A stretch of DNA of 64,000 nucleotides from Defluviitalea raffinosedens (GCF_016908775.1 NZ_JAFBEP010000007.1:82011-146010), one strand, 5' to 3'; positions 1 through 9,614 are shown, numbered from the stretch's first letter. Notes: generated from the sequence alone by a model not told the origin. Numbers and translations are program-made.

Positions 1-247
1 TCAAGAAGTAGTAACAGTAATGGAGTCCTTCAGAGAGCTTTCGGTTGGTGCGAGAAAGCAGGATATAGGTACTGTGAATTCATCTTGGGAGCTATACACC
101 CAAAGGTATATGCTGAGTAGGCTGTATCGGGATCCACCCGTTATAGTGGAAAGCAATGTTAGTTGCTTACTGAGGTTGTGAAAACAACGAAGCAAGGTGG
201 TACCGCGAACGACAAATTCGCCCCTGTGATACAGGGGGCGTTTTTTT
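1..247 (+). promoter_or_regulatory. T-box leader (tRNA-sensing riboswitch) of the trpXYZ-type operon
   Basis: The hallmark T-box sequence AAGGTGGTACCGCG is at 194-207 and is followed by an intrinsic terminator, the standard antiterminator/terminator pair. Upstream are stem I elements: an AGAGAG stretch near 33-38, a GGTTGGTG loop near 43-50 and a specifier region ending in GGGAGC around 87-92. A TGG (Trp) triplet lies at 86-88, but neighbouring registers (TTG, ATC) cannot be excluded by eye. The downstream transporter belongs to the family linked to tryptophan uptake, so control by uncharged tRNA-Trp is inferred. The 5' end of stem I and the promoter may lie left of the window. Confidence 0.93.
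219..247 (+). terminator. T-box intrinsic terminator
   Basis: A G+C-rich hairpin (arms 219-227 and 231-240, one bulged G) is followed by seven T. It lies immediately 3' of the T-box sequence, whose bases would pair with the 5' arm in the antitermination state when uncharged tRNA is bound. Confidence 0.9.
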
Positions 248-429
248 ATTATAAAAAAGATTTTTTTAAAAAAGATTTAATTTTTGTAGCAAATGATGGA
301 TATTTGCGTTTTTCTTGCATACTCTTATATAAATCTTGTTTTGTGTAGCAAACCATTTAACCTGTAAAGGTTAATTTAATTAATAAATTAATGAATAAAT
401 TAAAAATGATAAAATGGGAGGAATGAGAT

Positions 430-1452
430 ATGAAAAAGTTTATAAAAACTTTATCCTGTTTTCTTTCTACAGCAGTATTAATGCTTGCAGTAGGTTGTTC
501 AAACGGAGGTGCAAATACTCCGGCTCCAGCTGGCTCATCTGATACGTCCGGCGAAAATAGTTCAAAGAATGTTACCGTGGGCATTATTCAGTATATGGAT
601 CATGTTGCCCTCGATTCTGCAAGAGAAGGGTTCATCGAAGCCTTGAAGGCTAATGGCTATGTAGAAGGAGAGAATCTTACGATTGATTATCAGAATGCCC
701 AAGGAGATCAAAGTAACCTTTCTACAATTAGCGATCGTTTTGTAAGTAATAAAGTAGATTTAGTATTGGCCATTGCAACTCCGGCTGCTCAATCCATTGC
801 CGGCAAAACGACAGAAATACCTATTTTAGCAACTGCTGTTACAGATTTTGAAGCTGCAAAATTGGTAGATTCTAATGAAGCTCCTGGAGGAAATGTCAGC
901 GGAACTACCGATATGAATCCGATTAAAGAGCAAATAGACCTTTTAGCAAAATTAGTGCCTGATGCAAAAACAGTAGGGGTACTTTATACTTCCAGCGAGG
1001 ATAATTCCGTATTACAGGCAAAGCTTGCAAAGGAAGCTATTGAAAACTTAGGTCTTAACTATGTAGAAGTAACTGTTACCAATTCCAATGATGTTCAGCA
1101 GGCAACACAATCCATAGTAGAAAAATGCGATGCAATCTATATCCCAACAGACAATGTATTTGCTTCTGCTATGCCAATTGTACACGGTGTAACAGCTCAG
1201 TCCAAAACGCCTGTAATCTGCGGTGAATCAGGTATGGTTGATAATGGAGGTTTGGCTACTTTAGGAATTAACTATAAAGATTTAGGATACCAGACTGGTT
1301 TAATGGCAGTAAAGATTTTAAAAGGAGAAGCTTCTCCAGCTACAATGCCGATTGAATCTGCTACAGAATTTGATTTTGTTATTAATGGTATAGTGGCTGA
1401 AGAAATTGGTTTAGAAATTCCTGAGGATCTTCAGCAATATATCATAAAATAG
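430..1452 (+). CDS. trpX: ABC transporter substrate-binding lipoprotein, TrpX-like
   Basis: Extracytoplasmic solute receptor of the ABC_sub_bind family (COG2984), 340 aa. A lipoprotein signal peptide ends in the lipobox LAVGC, with Cys23 as the predicted lipidated residue, followed by a Ser/Gly/Pro-rich linker. The rest is the two-lobed periplasmic-binding fold with a typical VTVGIIQYMDH start to lobe 1. A GGGAGGAATG ribosome binding site precedes ATG430. It is the first gene of a three-gene operon with permease and ATPase under the T-box leader, an arrangement described for trpXYZ tryptophan importers. Family membership is secure. The tryptophan substrate is inferred from family and T-box context, since other members bind different ligands. 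Confidence 0.87.
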   Translation: MKKFIKTLSCFLSTAVLMLAVGCSNGGANTPAPAGSSDTSGENSSKNVTVGIIQYMDHVALDSAREGFIEALKANGYVEGENLTIDYQNAQGDQSNLSTISDRFVSNKVDLVLAIATPAAQSIAGKTTEIPILATAVTDFEAAKLVDSNEAPGGNVSGTTDMNPIKEQIDLLAKLVPDAKTVGVLYTSSEDNSVLQAKLAKEAIENLGLNYVEVTVTNSNDVQQATQSIVEKCDAIYIPTDNVFASAMPIVHGVTAQSKTPVICGESGMVDNGGLATLGINYKDLGYQTGLMAVKILKGEASPATMPIESATEFDFVINGIVAEEIGLEIPEDLQQYIIK

Positions 1453-1511
1453 CAGTTTAGCAGACAGAATTGACAGGTTCATATGACAACTTCAGAAATG
1501 GGGGATATAAA

Positions 1512-2405
1512 GTGTTACAGATTATTTTAGGTGCTGTTTCCCTGGGGCTTTTGTGGGCGATTATGACTATAGGAGTGTACATCACTTATAGAATATTGGA
1601 TATTGCAGATTTGACAGTAGAGGGAACCCTTGCCATGGGGGCAGCCATTGCAGCCCAGGCAATTACCAGTGGAATGAATCCTTATGCTGCAACTGCTTTG
1701 GCTTTGGTAGGCGGTCTACTCGCAGGGTTAACGACAGGAATTTTGCATACTCAGCTCAAAATACCTGCGCTCTTATCAGGAATATTAACAATGATCGCCT
1801 TGTATTCTATTAATTTACGTATAATGGGAAAAGCCAATATTTCTCTTTTGCGTACGGAGACGGTATATAGTTGGCTTCAAAGTCTTGGCTTAAGTGATAC
1901 CAATGCAGTAATCGTTTTGGGATTGATTTTTGTCATGGTTATTGTATGTTTCTTATATTGGTTTTTTGGAACAGAACTTGGTTCGGCTATTCGTGCCACT
2001 GGTAACAACCCCAAGATGGTTCGGGCTCAAGGGATCAATACAGATATTATGAAAATTATCGGCTTGGTTCTTAGTAATGGACTTGTGGCAATAAGTGGAG
2101 CACTTATTGCTCAAAGCCAAAGTTTTGCAGATGTGCAGATGGGCACAGGATCCATCGTTATTGGGCTGGCATCTGTAATTATCGGTGAAGTCTTGTTTGG
2201 GAAAAAGAATTTCTTTAGCAGATTGGTTTCTTTGGTACTGGGGGCAATCACTTACCGAATTATTATTGCACTGGTACTAAAAATGGGAATGCCGGCGAAC
2301 GATTTGAAGCTCTTTACAGCGATTACTGTGGCAATCGCACTATCACTGCCAGTATTTAAAACTTATCTGAACCCCGTCAAAATTTCTATTAAGGAGGGGA
2401 AATAA
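1512..2405 (+). CDS. trpY: ABC transporter permease, TrpY-like
   Basis: Integral membrane permease of the COG4120/BPD_transp_2 family, 297 aa, with about eight or nine hydrophobic segments and the cytoplasmic segment GNNPKMVRAQGI expected at the ATPase-coupling loop. GTG1512 is preferred because a GGGG ribosome binding site lies at 1501-1504. The frame extends to a TTG at 1470 that lacks a site. The stop codon abuts the ATPase start, indicating translational coupling. It should form the channel for the TrpX-like receptor. Substrate assignment rests on operon context. Confidence 0.85.
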   Translation: MLQIILGAVSLGLLWAIMTIGVYITYRILDIADLTVEGTLAMGAAIAAQAITSGMNPYAATALALVGGLLAGLTTGILHTQLKIPALLSGILTMIALYSINLRIMGKANISLLRTETVYSWLQSLGLSDTNAVIVLGLIFVMVIVCFLYWFFGTELGSAIRATGNNPKMVRAQGINTDIMKIIGLVLSNGLVAISGALIAQSQSFADVQMGTGSIVIGLASVIIGEVLFGKKNFFSRLVSLVLGAITYRIIIALVLKMGMPANDLKLFTAITVAIALSLPVFKTYLNPVKISIKEGK

Positions 2406-3200
2406 ATGTTATCAGTGAACGAAGTATACAAGGTGTTTAATCCCGGAACAGTCAATGAAAAAGTAGCTTTACGGAATGTCACAGTAACCCTTGAAGAAGG
2501 TGATTTTGTTACCTTAATTGGTGGTAATGGCGCGGGTAAATCTACCCTCTTAAACTCTATTGCAGGGGTATTTCCTGTTGATAAAGGTTCGATTATTATT
2601 GACGGTACAGATGTAACCAAATTACCCGAACACAAAAGGGCGGCTATGTTAGGCCGGGTATTCCAGGATCCAATGATGGGAACAGCATCTAATATGTGGA
2701 TAGAAGAAAATTTGGCGCTTGCTTTTCGCAGGGGAAAGCGTCGTACTTTAAAATGGGGTATTACAAATAAAGAAAGAATGATGTATAAAGAACTGCTTGC
2801 ACCTTTGGGTCTGGGACTTGAAAACAGATTAACGACCAAGGTTGGACTGCTTTCAGGAGGTCAAAGGCAAGCTTTGACACTTTTGATGGCAACCCTAAAA
2901 AAGCCTAAGCTTTTACTTTTGGATGAACATACTGCGGCTCTGGACCCAAAAACAGCTCAGAAAGTATTGGAGCTTAGTGACAAATTTATTAGAGAGGGTA
3001 ATTTGACCACATTAATGATTACGCATAATATGCGGGATGCTATCAAGTATGGTAACCGCCTTATTATGATGCATGACGGTCATATCATTTTAGACATTAA
3101 AGGTGAAGAAAAGAAAAAGCTGACGGTTGAAAACCTTTTAGAACGTTTTGGAAAAGCTAGCGGAGAAGAATTTGCCAATGACCGTGCATTGCTGGCATAA
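2406..3200 (+). CDS. trpZ: ABC transporter ATP-binding protein, TrpZ-like
   Basis: Cytoplasmic ATPase of the importer, 264 aa. Walker A GGNGAGKST is at residues 39-47, the signature LSGGQ at about 149-153, and Walker B with catalytic glutamate at LLLLDE (169-174). The continuation DEHTAALDP is typical of COG1101 ATPases partnered with COG2984/COG4120 proteins. The H-loop histidine is in MITHN. The start follows directly on the permease stop, with GGAGGGG just upstream. It is the last gene of the operon, with a hairpin terminator after it. Confidence 0.88.
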   Translation: MLSVNEVYKVFNPGTVNEKVALRNVTVTLEEGDFVTLIGGNGAGKSTLLNSIAGVFPVDKGSIIIDGTDVTKLPEHKRAAMLGRVFQDPMMGTASNMWIEENLALAFRRGKRRTLKWGITNKERMMYKELLAPLGLGLENRLTTKVGLLSGGQRQALTLLMATLKKPKLLLLDEHTAALDPKTAQKVLELSDKFIREGNLTTLMITHNMRDAIKYGNRLIMMHDGHIILDIKGEEKKKLTVENLLERFGKASGEEFANDRALLA

Positions 3201-3220
3201 TTTCTATATATCATTTTCAT

Positions 3221-3256
3221 AAAAAGACAGATTCCTTTTATGGACTGTCTTTTTAT
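3221..3256 (+). terminator. Intrinsic terminator after trpZ-like gene
   Basis: Ten-base complementary arms (3221-3230 and 3245-3254), the 3' arm ending in a T-run, lie 20 bp after the ATPase stop. This closes the trpXYZ-type operon. Confidence 0.8.
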
Positions 3257-3347
3257 TTTATTTTTAAAAATTTTAAAGGATTTTTTATCAATTTAAAGAA
3301 TATTATTAGTGAATAAAATAAAAATTAACTATAGGGGAGGAAGCAAT

Positions 3348-5120
3348 ATGGACTTTAAGTTCAAAAAACTAGTTAGTGCACTGATCATGTTTGCTATGGT
3401 AGTGGGCTTCGTTTTTGCCCCGACAGCAGTAGTTAGTGCAGAAGAAGGAAAAACAACAACAATCACCATCGTACATACGAATGACACCCATTCAAGAGTA
3501 AACGAAGGCGTAGGATTTTCAAGAATTAGTTCTAAAGTAAAAGCACTTAAAGAAGCCAATCCTAATGTTTTACTTTTGGATGCCGGGGATACTTTCCATG
3601 GGCAGCCTTTTGCTACAATTACACAAGGCGAAAGCATAGTAAAGGTTATGAATGCTGTAGGTTATGATGCTATGACTCCTGGAAACCATGACTTTAACTA
3701 TGGTCAAGACAGATTGCTTGAACTGGCGAATCTTGCACAGTATCCTATCATATCTGCCAATGTATTAAAAGCAGATGGAACGACGTTGCTTGAGCCATAT
3801 GTTATTAAGGAAGTTGGAGGGTTGAAAATAGGAATATTCGGCCTTTCAACACCTGAGACAGCTTATAAGACCAATCCCAAGAATGTGGAAGGTTTAACCT
3901 TTGCTGATCCAGTAGAAACAGCTAAAAAGATTGTTGAAGAACTTAAAAGTAAAGATGTGGACGCCATCATTGCACTCATGCATCTGGGAATTGACAAAGA
4001 AAGTACAGATACTTCTTACCGTGTAAGAGATCAGGTAGAAGGCATAGATTTGATTATAGACGGTCACAGCCATTCAACTTTAGATACTATCGACAATGAA
4101 GGGAAAACCACGAAAATCGTATCAACAGGCGAGTATAATAATAATTTAGGTATCGTAAATTTAATTTTTGAAAACGGAAAATTAAAATCCGTGGAGCCTA
4201 CACTTTTAAGCAACGAAGCAGTTGCAGAATTAGAAGAAGATTCTGCGATTTCAGAAGTGATAACGAAGCTCACCGAACAAAATAAAGTGATTACATCTGT
4301 AGTGGTAGGGAAAACAGAAGTAGTATTGGATGGAGAAAGAGAGCATGTAAGGGCTGGAGAAACGAACTTGTCTAATCTTATAACAGATGCAATGCTTGCA
4401 GTATCTGGCGCTGATATGGCTATTACAAACGGAGGAGGCATCAGAGCGTCCATAGATGTAGGAGACATCACAATGGATGAAATTATCACAGTACTGCCAT
4501 TTGGCAACTATGTCATTGTAAAAGAGTATACGGGCGCTCAGATCTTGGCTGCTCTTGAACATGGAACAGCCAGCTATCCGGAATTGGCGGGTGGTTTCCC
4601 ACAAGTAGCTGGTGTGACCTTTACTTTAGATTTGAATAAAGAAGCAGGCAAAAGAGTTTCTGACGTAATCATTAACGGAGAACCTCTTGATCTAGAAAAA
4701 ACTTATAAAGTAGCTACGAATGATTTTCTGGCAGAAGGCGGAGACGGATATGATATGTTGAAAGAAGGAATTCTAGTGACAGAATTGTCTGCTCTTGACG
4801 AAGTTCTTGTAGAATATATCAAAGGGTTAGAATCTATACCGGCAGAAGTAAGACCTAGAATGACTGTTATAGAAAAGACAATTCAGGAAGAACCTACAGA
4901 AGTAGTAGAAGAAAAAGCAGAAGAAACAGTAAAGCAAGTACCTGCAACACAGCCTGAAAAAGAAAAATCCACACAAACATATGTTGTAAAAGCTGGGGAT
5001 ATATTATGGAAGATTGGCGTAAAATTCGGAGTAAAATGGGAAGAGATTGCTAAATATAACAACTTGAAAAATCCAAATCTGATTTTCCCTGGACAAAAAT
5101 TAATCATACCGGCAAATTAA
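3348..5120 (+). CDS. Secreted 5'-nucleotidase/2',3'-cyclic phosphodiesterase family protein with C-terminal LysM
   Basis: Exported nucleotide-hydrolysing enzyme of the UshA/5'-nucleotidase family, 590 aa. A signal peptide of about 31 residues is followed by a calcineurin-like metallophosphatase domain with HTNDTHSR (about 43-50), LDAGDTFHG, GNHDFNYG and the metal ligands in DGHSHS. The 5'-nucleotidase C-terminal substrate domain shows TNGGGIR and GGDGYDM. A Glu/Pro/Thr-rich linker leads to a terminal LysM repeat (about 542-588), predicting peptidoglycan attachment. ATG3348 has an ideal GGGGAGGAAGCAAT site; the frame itself opens at GTG3309. Likely role: extracellular nucleotide scavenging for phosphate and nucleosides. 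It is monocistronic between terminators. Confidence 0.9.
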   Translation: MDFKFKKLVSALIMFAMVVGFVFAPTAVVSAEEGKTTTITIVHTNDTHSRVNEGVGFSRISSKVKALKEANPNVLLLDAGDTFHGQPFATITQGESIVKVMNAVGYDAMTPGNHDFNYGQDRLLELANLAQYPIISANVLKADGTTLLEPYVIKEVGGLKIGIFGLSTPETAYKTNPKNVEGLTFADPVETAKKIVEELKSKDVDAIIALMHLGIDKESTDTSYRVRDQVEGIDLIIDGHSHSTLDTIDNEGKTTKIVSTGEYNNNLGIVNLIFENGKLKSVEPTLLSNEAVAELEEDSAISEVITKLTEQNKVITSVVVGKTEVVLDGEREHVRAGETNLSNLITDAMLAVSGADMAITNGGGIRASIDVGDITMDEIITVLPFGNYVIVKEYTGAQILAALEHGTASYPELAGGFPQVAGVTFTLDLNKEAGKRVSDVIINGEPLDLEKTYKVATNDFLAEGGDGYDMLKEGILVTELSALDEVLVEYIKGLESIPAEVRPRMTVIEKTIQEEPTEVVEEKAEETVKQVPATQPEKEKSTQTYVVKAGDILWKIGVKFGVKWEEIAKYNNLKNPNLIFPGQKLIIPAN

Positions 5121-5133
5121 ATAGTTTTACGAA

Positions 5134-5165
5134 GAAGGAGAGGTAATCAAGCCTTTCCTTTTTTT
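5134..5165 (+). terminator. Probable terminator after the 5'-nucleotidase gene
   Basis: AGGAGAGG and CCTTTCCT arms (one G-U pair) flank a short loop and run into a T-tract. The stem is moderate and the position is right for transcription from the nucleotidase gene. Confidence 0.6.
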
Positions 5166-5329
5166 ATTGCACAGAAAATCCCGCCGGGTTTCCTATGCCA
5201 AAAAACCTTATTATAAAATCGTTGCTTAAAGGAGTTTAATATCCTATAATATAGTTTAATGTTATATTTGTTACAATATTTTTATTAATGAAAATAGTTA
5301 TGATATATTAAAAAAGGGGAGGAAAAGCA

Positions 5330-6970
5330 GTGCCGATCACTGAAATATTATCTCGAAATGCTGAGTTGTATGGTCAAGAAACATGTTTGGTAGAAATTAA
5401 TTTAGAACTTCAGGAAAGCCACAATGTTATTTGGCGAGAATATGAACTGATTGAAAATAATCCGGCAGGGGAATATCGCCTGGAAATGACTTGGAGAGTT
5501 TTTAATGAAAAAGCCAATCGTCTGGCCAATTTATTACTGAAGCGAGGAATTAAAAAGGGGGATAAGGTAGCTATTCTTTTAATGAATTGCTTAGAGTGGC
5601 TGCCCATATATTTTGGAATCTTAAAGGCTGGTGCTGTTGCGGTACCTTTAAACTTCAGATATACAGCTGAAGAAATAAAATATTGTCTGGATTTGTCTGA
5701 TACAGTTGCACTGATTTTTGGTCCCGAATTTATCGGGCGTCTGGAATCTATTTATGATCAAATCCCACGGGTAAAAACGCTTTTTTATGCAGGAGAAAAT
5801 CGTCCCAGTTTTGCTGAAAGTTATGACAGGCTTACAGCCAATTGCTCATCTGAGACTCCACAGGTTGAGCTTAGTGACGAGGATGATGCGGCAATATATT
5901 TCTCATCTGGAACAACAGGATTTCCAAAAGCAATTTTACATACTCACCGCAGCTTAATGGCTGCATGTTATACTGAATATCAGCATCACGGTCAAACCCA
6001 TGAGGATAATTTTTTATGTATTCCTCCCCTTTATCATACCGGTGCTAAAATGCACTGGTTTGGCAGTTTATTATCCGGCAGCAAAGCAGTATTGCTTCGA
6101 GGAATCAAACCAGAATGGATCCTTAAAACAGTTTCAGAGGAAAAAATCACCATCGTCTGGTTATTAGTTCCATGGGCTCAGGATATTTTGGATGCCATTG
6201 AAAGAGGAGATGTGAAACTGGAAGATTATGATCTTTCTCAGTGGAGACTTATGCATATCGGTGCTCAGCCAGTTCCGCCAAGTTTAATCCATCGCTGGAA
6301 AAAATATTTTCCTAATCATCTTTATGATACAAACTATGGTTTAAGTGAATCTACAGGTCCAGGATGTGTTCATCTGGGAACAGAGAATATTCATAAGGTA
6401 GGAGCTATCGGAATACCAGGATACAAGTGGGAAGCAAGGATCGTTGATGAGCAGGGTAATTCTGTTCCTCAGGGAGAAGTGGGAGAACTGGCAGTAAAAG
6501 GGGACGGAGTGATGAAATGTTATTATAAAGATCCTGAGTCTACAGCAGCTGTCATAAAAAACGGATGGCTCTTTACTGGAGACATGGCCAGAATGGATGA
6601 AGATGGTTTTATTTATTTGGTGGACCGCAAAAAGGACGTTATTATCAGTGGAGGAGAGAATATCTATCCGGTGCAAATTGAAGATTTCCTCCGTGCCCAT
6701 GAAGCAATTAAAGATGTGGCAGTTATTGGGCTGCCCGATCAACGTTTAGGTGAAATTGCAGCTGCCATTATAGAATTAAAATCTGGATATACCTGTACGG
6801 AAGAAGAAATAAAAGCATTCTGTACTTCGATGCCTCGCTATAAACGTCCAAAGAAAATCATTTTTGATAAAGTTCCTCGCAATCCTACCGGTAAAATTGA
6901 AAAGCCTAAGTTAAGGGAAAAATATGGGGCTTCTGGTTTAGTTGCAGCTCAGGTTGAAATCCGAAAGTAA
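5330..6970 (+). CDS. AMP-dependent acyl-CoA synthetase/ligase family protein
   Basis: Adenylate-forming enzyme of the ANL superfamily, 546 aa, nearest in layout to medium/long-chain fatty acid-CoA ligases. The phosphate-binding loop SSGTTGFPK is at about 192-200. YGLSES, the adenylation motif GDMARMDEDG, the hinge region DRKKDVIISGGENIYP and the C-terminal catalytic lysine in NPTGKIEK are all visible. GTG5330 follows a GGGGAGG site with good spacing. It stands alone between terminators, so the acyl substrate cannot be inferred from neighbours. Cytoplasmic or membrane-associated activation of a carboxylic acid to its CoA thioester is expected. Confidence 0.85.
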   Translation: MPITEILSRNAELYGQETCLVEINLELQESHNVIWREYELIENNPAGEYRLEMTWRVFNEKANRLANLLLKRGIKKGDKVAILLMNCLEWLPIYFGILKAGAVAVPLNFRYTAEEIKYCLDLSDTVALIFGPEFIGRLESIYDQIPRVKTLFYAGENRPSFAESYDRLTANCSSETPQVELSDEDDAAIYFSSGTTGFPKAILHTHRSLMAACYTEYQHHGQTHEDNFLCIPPLYHTGAKMHWFGSLLSGSKAVLLRGIKPEWILKTVSEEKITIVWLLVPWAQDILDAIERGDVKLEDYDLSQWRLMHIGAQPVPPSLIHRWKKYFPNHLYDTNYGLSESTGPGCVHLGTENIHKVGAIGIPGYKWEARIVDEQGNSVPQGEVGELAVKGDGVMKCYYKDPESTAAVIKNGWLFTGDMARMDEDGFIYLVDRKKDVIISGGENIYPVQIEDFLRAHEAIKDVAVIGLPDQRLGEIAAAIIELKSGYTCTEEEIKAFCTSMPRYKRPKKIIFDKVPRNPTGKIEKPKLREKYGASGLVAAQVEIRK

Positions 6971-6975
6971 AAAAG

Positions 6976-7013
6976 CTAGGGGATCTGTAATAGCAGGACC
7001 CCTAGATTTTTTT
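6976..7013 (+). terminator. Intrinsic terminator after the acyl-CoA synthetase gene
   Basis: CTAGGGG and CCCCTAG arms (6976-6982, 6999-7005) are followed by ATTTTTTT, a few bases after the stop codon. Confidence 0.85.
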
Positions 7014-7196
7014 ATACAAAATTATATTTTTGAATCGTTTCATAAAAAAGAACAAAGATATAATTGACGAATAGTGTAGGAATATTGTAAATTATAGAAA
7101 AGATATATAGGTTTTTTTTACTATAATTCTTTATCAATCCTGGCAGGCAATGTTTTTCGTGAATGCAGCGTGCGCTTTGGATGAGGAGGGAATCTG

Positions 7197-9467
7197 GTGA
7201 AAGCTGAGCATAAGTTTAAAAGGTTGGACACTAAGGTTTTTATCATTTCTTTTCTTGTTATTACGATGATTTTCTTTGGGATCAGTAAAATTATAATTTA
7301 TAGTATAAGAGAATACTATTTTAGTCGCATGCAAGAGGATTCCATTAATTTTGCAAAAAGTTATTCTTACAGCCTATCCAAAGCGGCAGAGGCCAAGGAT
7401 GTTGTCAATGAATTATTAGAAGAAAAACTTCTTGTGGCAAGCAGGGCAATTGCTTTATATGACGGACAGTACAGCAATCAATTACTGAAAGAATTGGCTG
7501 ATATTTTAAAAGTAGATGAAATCGCTTACTACAACGCTCAAGGAGAAATAATTTATTCCAATGTAGATGCTATGGTTGGATGGAAGGCGTATGAAGGTCA
7601 TCTGTTTTATGATTTCATGATGAGCGAGCAAGCAAGTTACATTGCCCCAATTAAGCAGGATTCAAAAACTGGAAAATACTTTAAATATGCTTATTTTAAA
7701 ATTTCAGACGATAGATTTCTTGAGATAGGCGTTAAATCAGAGAAGATTTATAATTTCCTTGGCAGTTTTGAGATACGTAAATTACTGGATGAGATACAAG
7801 AAGTTGAAGGTGTAGCAAAGGTCTTTTTTATTGATAACCAGTTTAATATTACTAGAAGTTCAAAAACCCATTTTGATGAAAATAAGATCATTACTCCGGA
7901 AATTAGAAATGCCATTTATGGTAACAGAGAATACAGTTACATTAGTACATATGACGAAGAAAAAGAATATCAGGCTTTTGTTCCGGTATACCTAGAGAAC
8001 ATTAAAAATTTAGAGAATATTAAAATAGGAACGTTAGCTATTGGGCAGTCACTAAGGGAAGCGGAAGAAATCATAAAAAATTTAACTGGAGTAATCTTAG
8101 TCGCATTGTTGATCATATATGCATTGCTGATCTATATTATGATTTCGACATATCAAAAAAATGAAAAATTAATTCATCTGGCTTATTACGACGGATTGAC
8201 CGGACTGCCGAACGAACATTATCTTAAAGAAATTTTAACCAAAGAATTAGAAAAGAATGAAAAGGCTCGAAGAGCTCTTTTACTCATTAATTGTAAAAAT
8301 TTCAGAATGATTAATATGACTTATGGATATGATTATGGAGACGAAATTTTAAAAGAACTCACTAAACGTATTCAGAACTTAGAAGATGGCAGCAAAATAC
8401 TTTTTCGTTTTTCGGCCGACAGATTTGCTTTGTTTATGAAGCATTACAGTGATCAACAAGAATTGGTGTCTGTTGTGAATAAAATAATCAAAGCATTCAA
8501 AGATCCTTTTAAAGTAAAAAATGTAGAACAGAATATAAATGTAGAAATTGGCATAGTTGAGATTCATAATAAATATGATCATTCAGACAGAATTTTAAAA
8601 GACGTATCGATTGCATTAAGCGGTGTTAAAGAGAATGATGCAGGGTATGCTTTTTTTAACAAAGTTATGGAGAATAAACTTCAGAGAGAAGATCTAATTG
8701 AAAAAGAGATTAGAGCGGCTATTACAGAAAATGATACGAGTAAAATATATCTGGAATATCAGCCTCAAGTTGATTTAAAGTCAAATAAAATAACTGGGTT
8801 TGAAGCCCTTGCGCGGATGAGAACAAAGAAGCTTGGTTTTGTTTCTCCTATGGAATTTATTGATGTGGCAGAAAAAAAACAGCTCATAGTTCCCCTGGGT
8901 AATTTCATTCTCACGCAAGCCAGTGAATTTATACGGGACTTGACTGACAAGGGATTTAAAGATATAAAGGTAGCAGTAAATGTTTCTGGAATACAGCTTC
9001 TTAGATATGATTTTACAGATACAATTATGAAGATTATTTCAGATACCGGTATTGAGCCATCAAGTCTTGAACTGGAAATAACGGAGTCCGTACTTTTGGG
9101 CAATTATAATATAATTAATGAAAAACTTAAAAATTTAAGGAATCATCAAATAGAAATAGCCTTAGATGATTTTGGTACGGGATATTCCTCTTTCGCCCGA
9201 TTAATTGAGTTAAATATTGATACTTTGAAAATTGATCGCTACTTTATCAATAACATTTCAATTAAAGACAGCGGAGACATCATCACAGGAGATATTATTT
9301 CTATGGCACATAAACTGGGACTCAAAGTAGTGGCAGAAGGCGTTGAAGTTCCTGAACAGAAGAATTATCTTATGGGCCACCATTGTGATAGAATGCAAGG
9401 ATATTTATTTAGCAAACCTCTTTCAAAAGAGAAAGCCTTAAAAATGTTGTTTAATCAAAATAAGTAA
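7197..9467 (+). CDS. Membrane GGDEF-EAL protein, probable c-di-GMP phosphodiesterase with degenerate GGDEF
   Basis: Membrane-anchored c-di-GMP enzyme, 756 aa. A transmembrane helix near residues 13-38, an extracytoplasmic sensor region to about 298 and a second helix near 300-322 are followed by GGDEF (about 330-490) and EAL (about 505-755) domains. The cyclase signature reads SADRF where GGDEF/GGEEF is expected, so cyclase activity is unlikely. The EAL domain keeps its catalytic residues in FEALARM, VAVNVSG, LEITES, LDDFGTGYSS, LKIDRYF and EGVE, so it should hydrolyse c-di-GMP. The degenerate GGDEF may be a GTP-binding regulatory module. GTG7197 has a GAGGAGGG site. It is monocistronic. Confidence 0.9.
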   Translation: MKAEHKFKRLDTKVFIISFLVITMIFFGISKIIIYSIREYYFSRMQEDSINFAKSYSYSLSKAAEAKDVVNELLEEKLLVASRAIALYDGQYSNQLLKELADILKVDEIAYYNAQGEIIYSNVDAMVGWKAYEGHLFYDFMMSEQASYIAPIKQDSKTGKYFKYAYFKISDDRFLEIGVKSEKIYNFLGSFEIRKLLDEIQEVEGVAKVFFIDNQFNITRSSKTHFDENKIITPEIRNAIYGNREYSYISTYDEEKEYQAFVPVYLENIKNLENIKIGTLAIGQSLREAEEIIKNLTGVILVALLIIYALLIYIMISTYQKNEKLIHLAYYDGLTGLPNEHYLKEILTKELEKNEKARRALLLINCKNFRMINMTYGYDYGDEILKELTKRIQNLEDGSKILFRFSADRFALFMKHYSDQQELVSVVNKIIKAFKDPFKVKNVEQNINVEIGIVEIHNKYDHSDRILKDVSIALSGVKENDAGYAFFNKVMENKLQREDLIEKEIRAAITENDTSKIYLEYQPQVDLKSNKITGFEALARMRTKKLGFVSPMEFIDVAEKKQLIVPLGNFILTQASEFIRDLTDKGFKDIKVAVNVSGIQLLRYDFTDTIMKIISDTGIEPSSLELEITESVLLGNYNIINEKLKNLRNHQIEIALDDFGTGYSSFARLIELNIDTLKIDRYFINNISIKDSGDIITGDIISMAHKLGLKVVAEGVEVPEQKNYLMGHHCDRMQGYLFSKPLSKEKALKMLFNQNK

Positions 9468-9473
9468 ATGATT

Positions 9474-9526
9474 GATACAGGAGATTATCACTGAAAATAT
9501 TGCTGATAATCTCCTGTATCATTTTA
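9474..9526 (+). terminator. Long-stem terminator after the GGDEF-EAL gene
   Basis: Perfect 17-bp arms (9474-9490 and 9504-9520) with a 13-base loop, followed by ATTTT. It may act in both directions, but no minus-strand gene ends here. Confidence 0.8.
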
Positions 9527-9614
9527 TAAATTTACTTTTTTTGTGTAAAATAATTAATATGTTATTATTGCAAATACTAGAGTCATAGGATCTATGATCA
9601 ATTAGGAGGTAAGT

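Noticed and set aside
163..348. 61-codon open frame across the T-box terminator
   Set aside because: It runs through the terminator and T-run, so it is a consequence of the leader sequence rather than a leader peptide.
2363..2839. 158-codon minus-strand open frame across the permease/ATPase junction
   Set aside because: Overlaps two secure ABC genes; no start site signals and no recognisable product.
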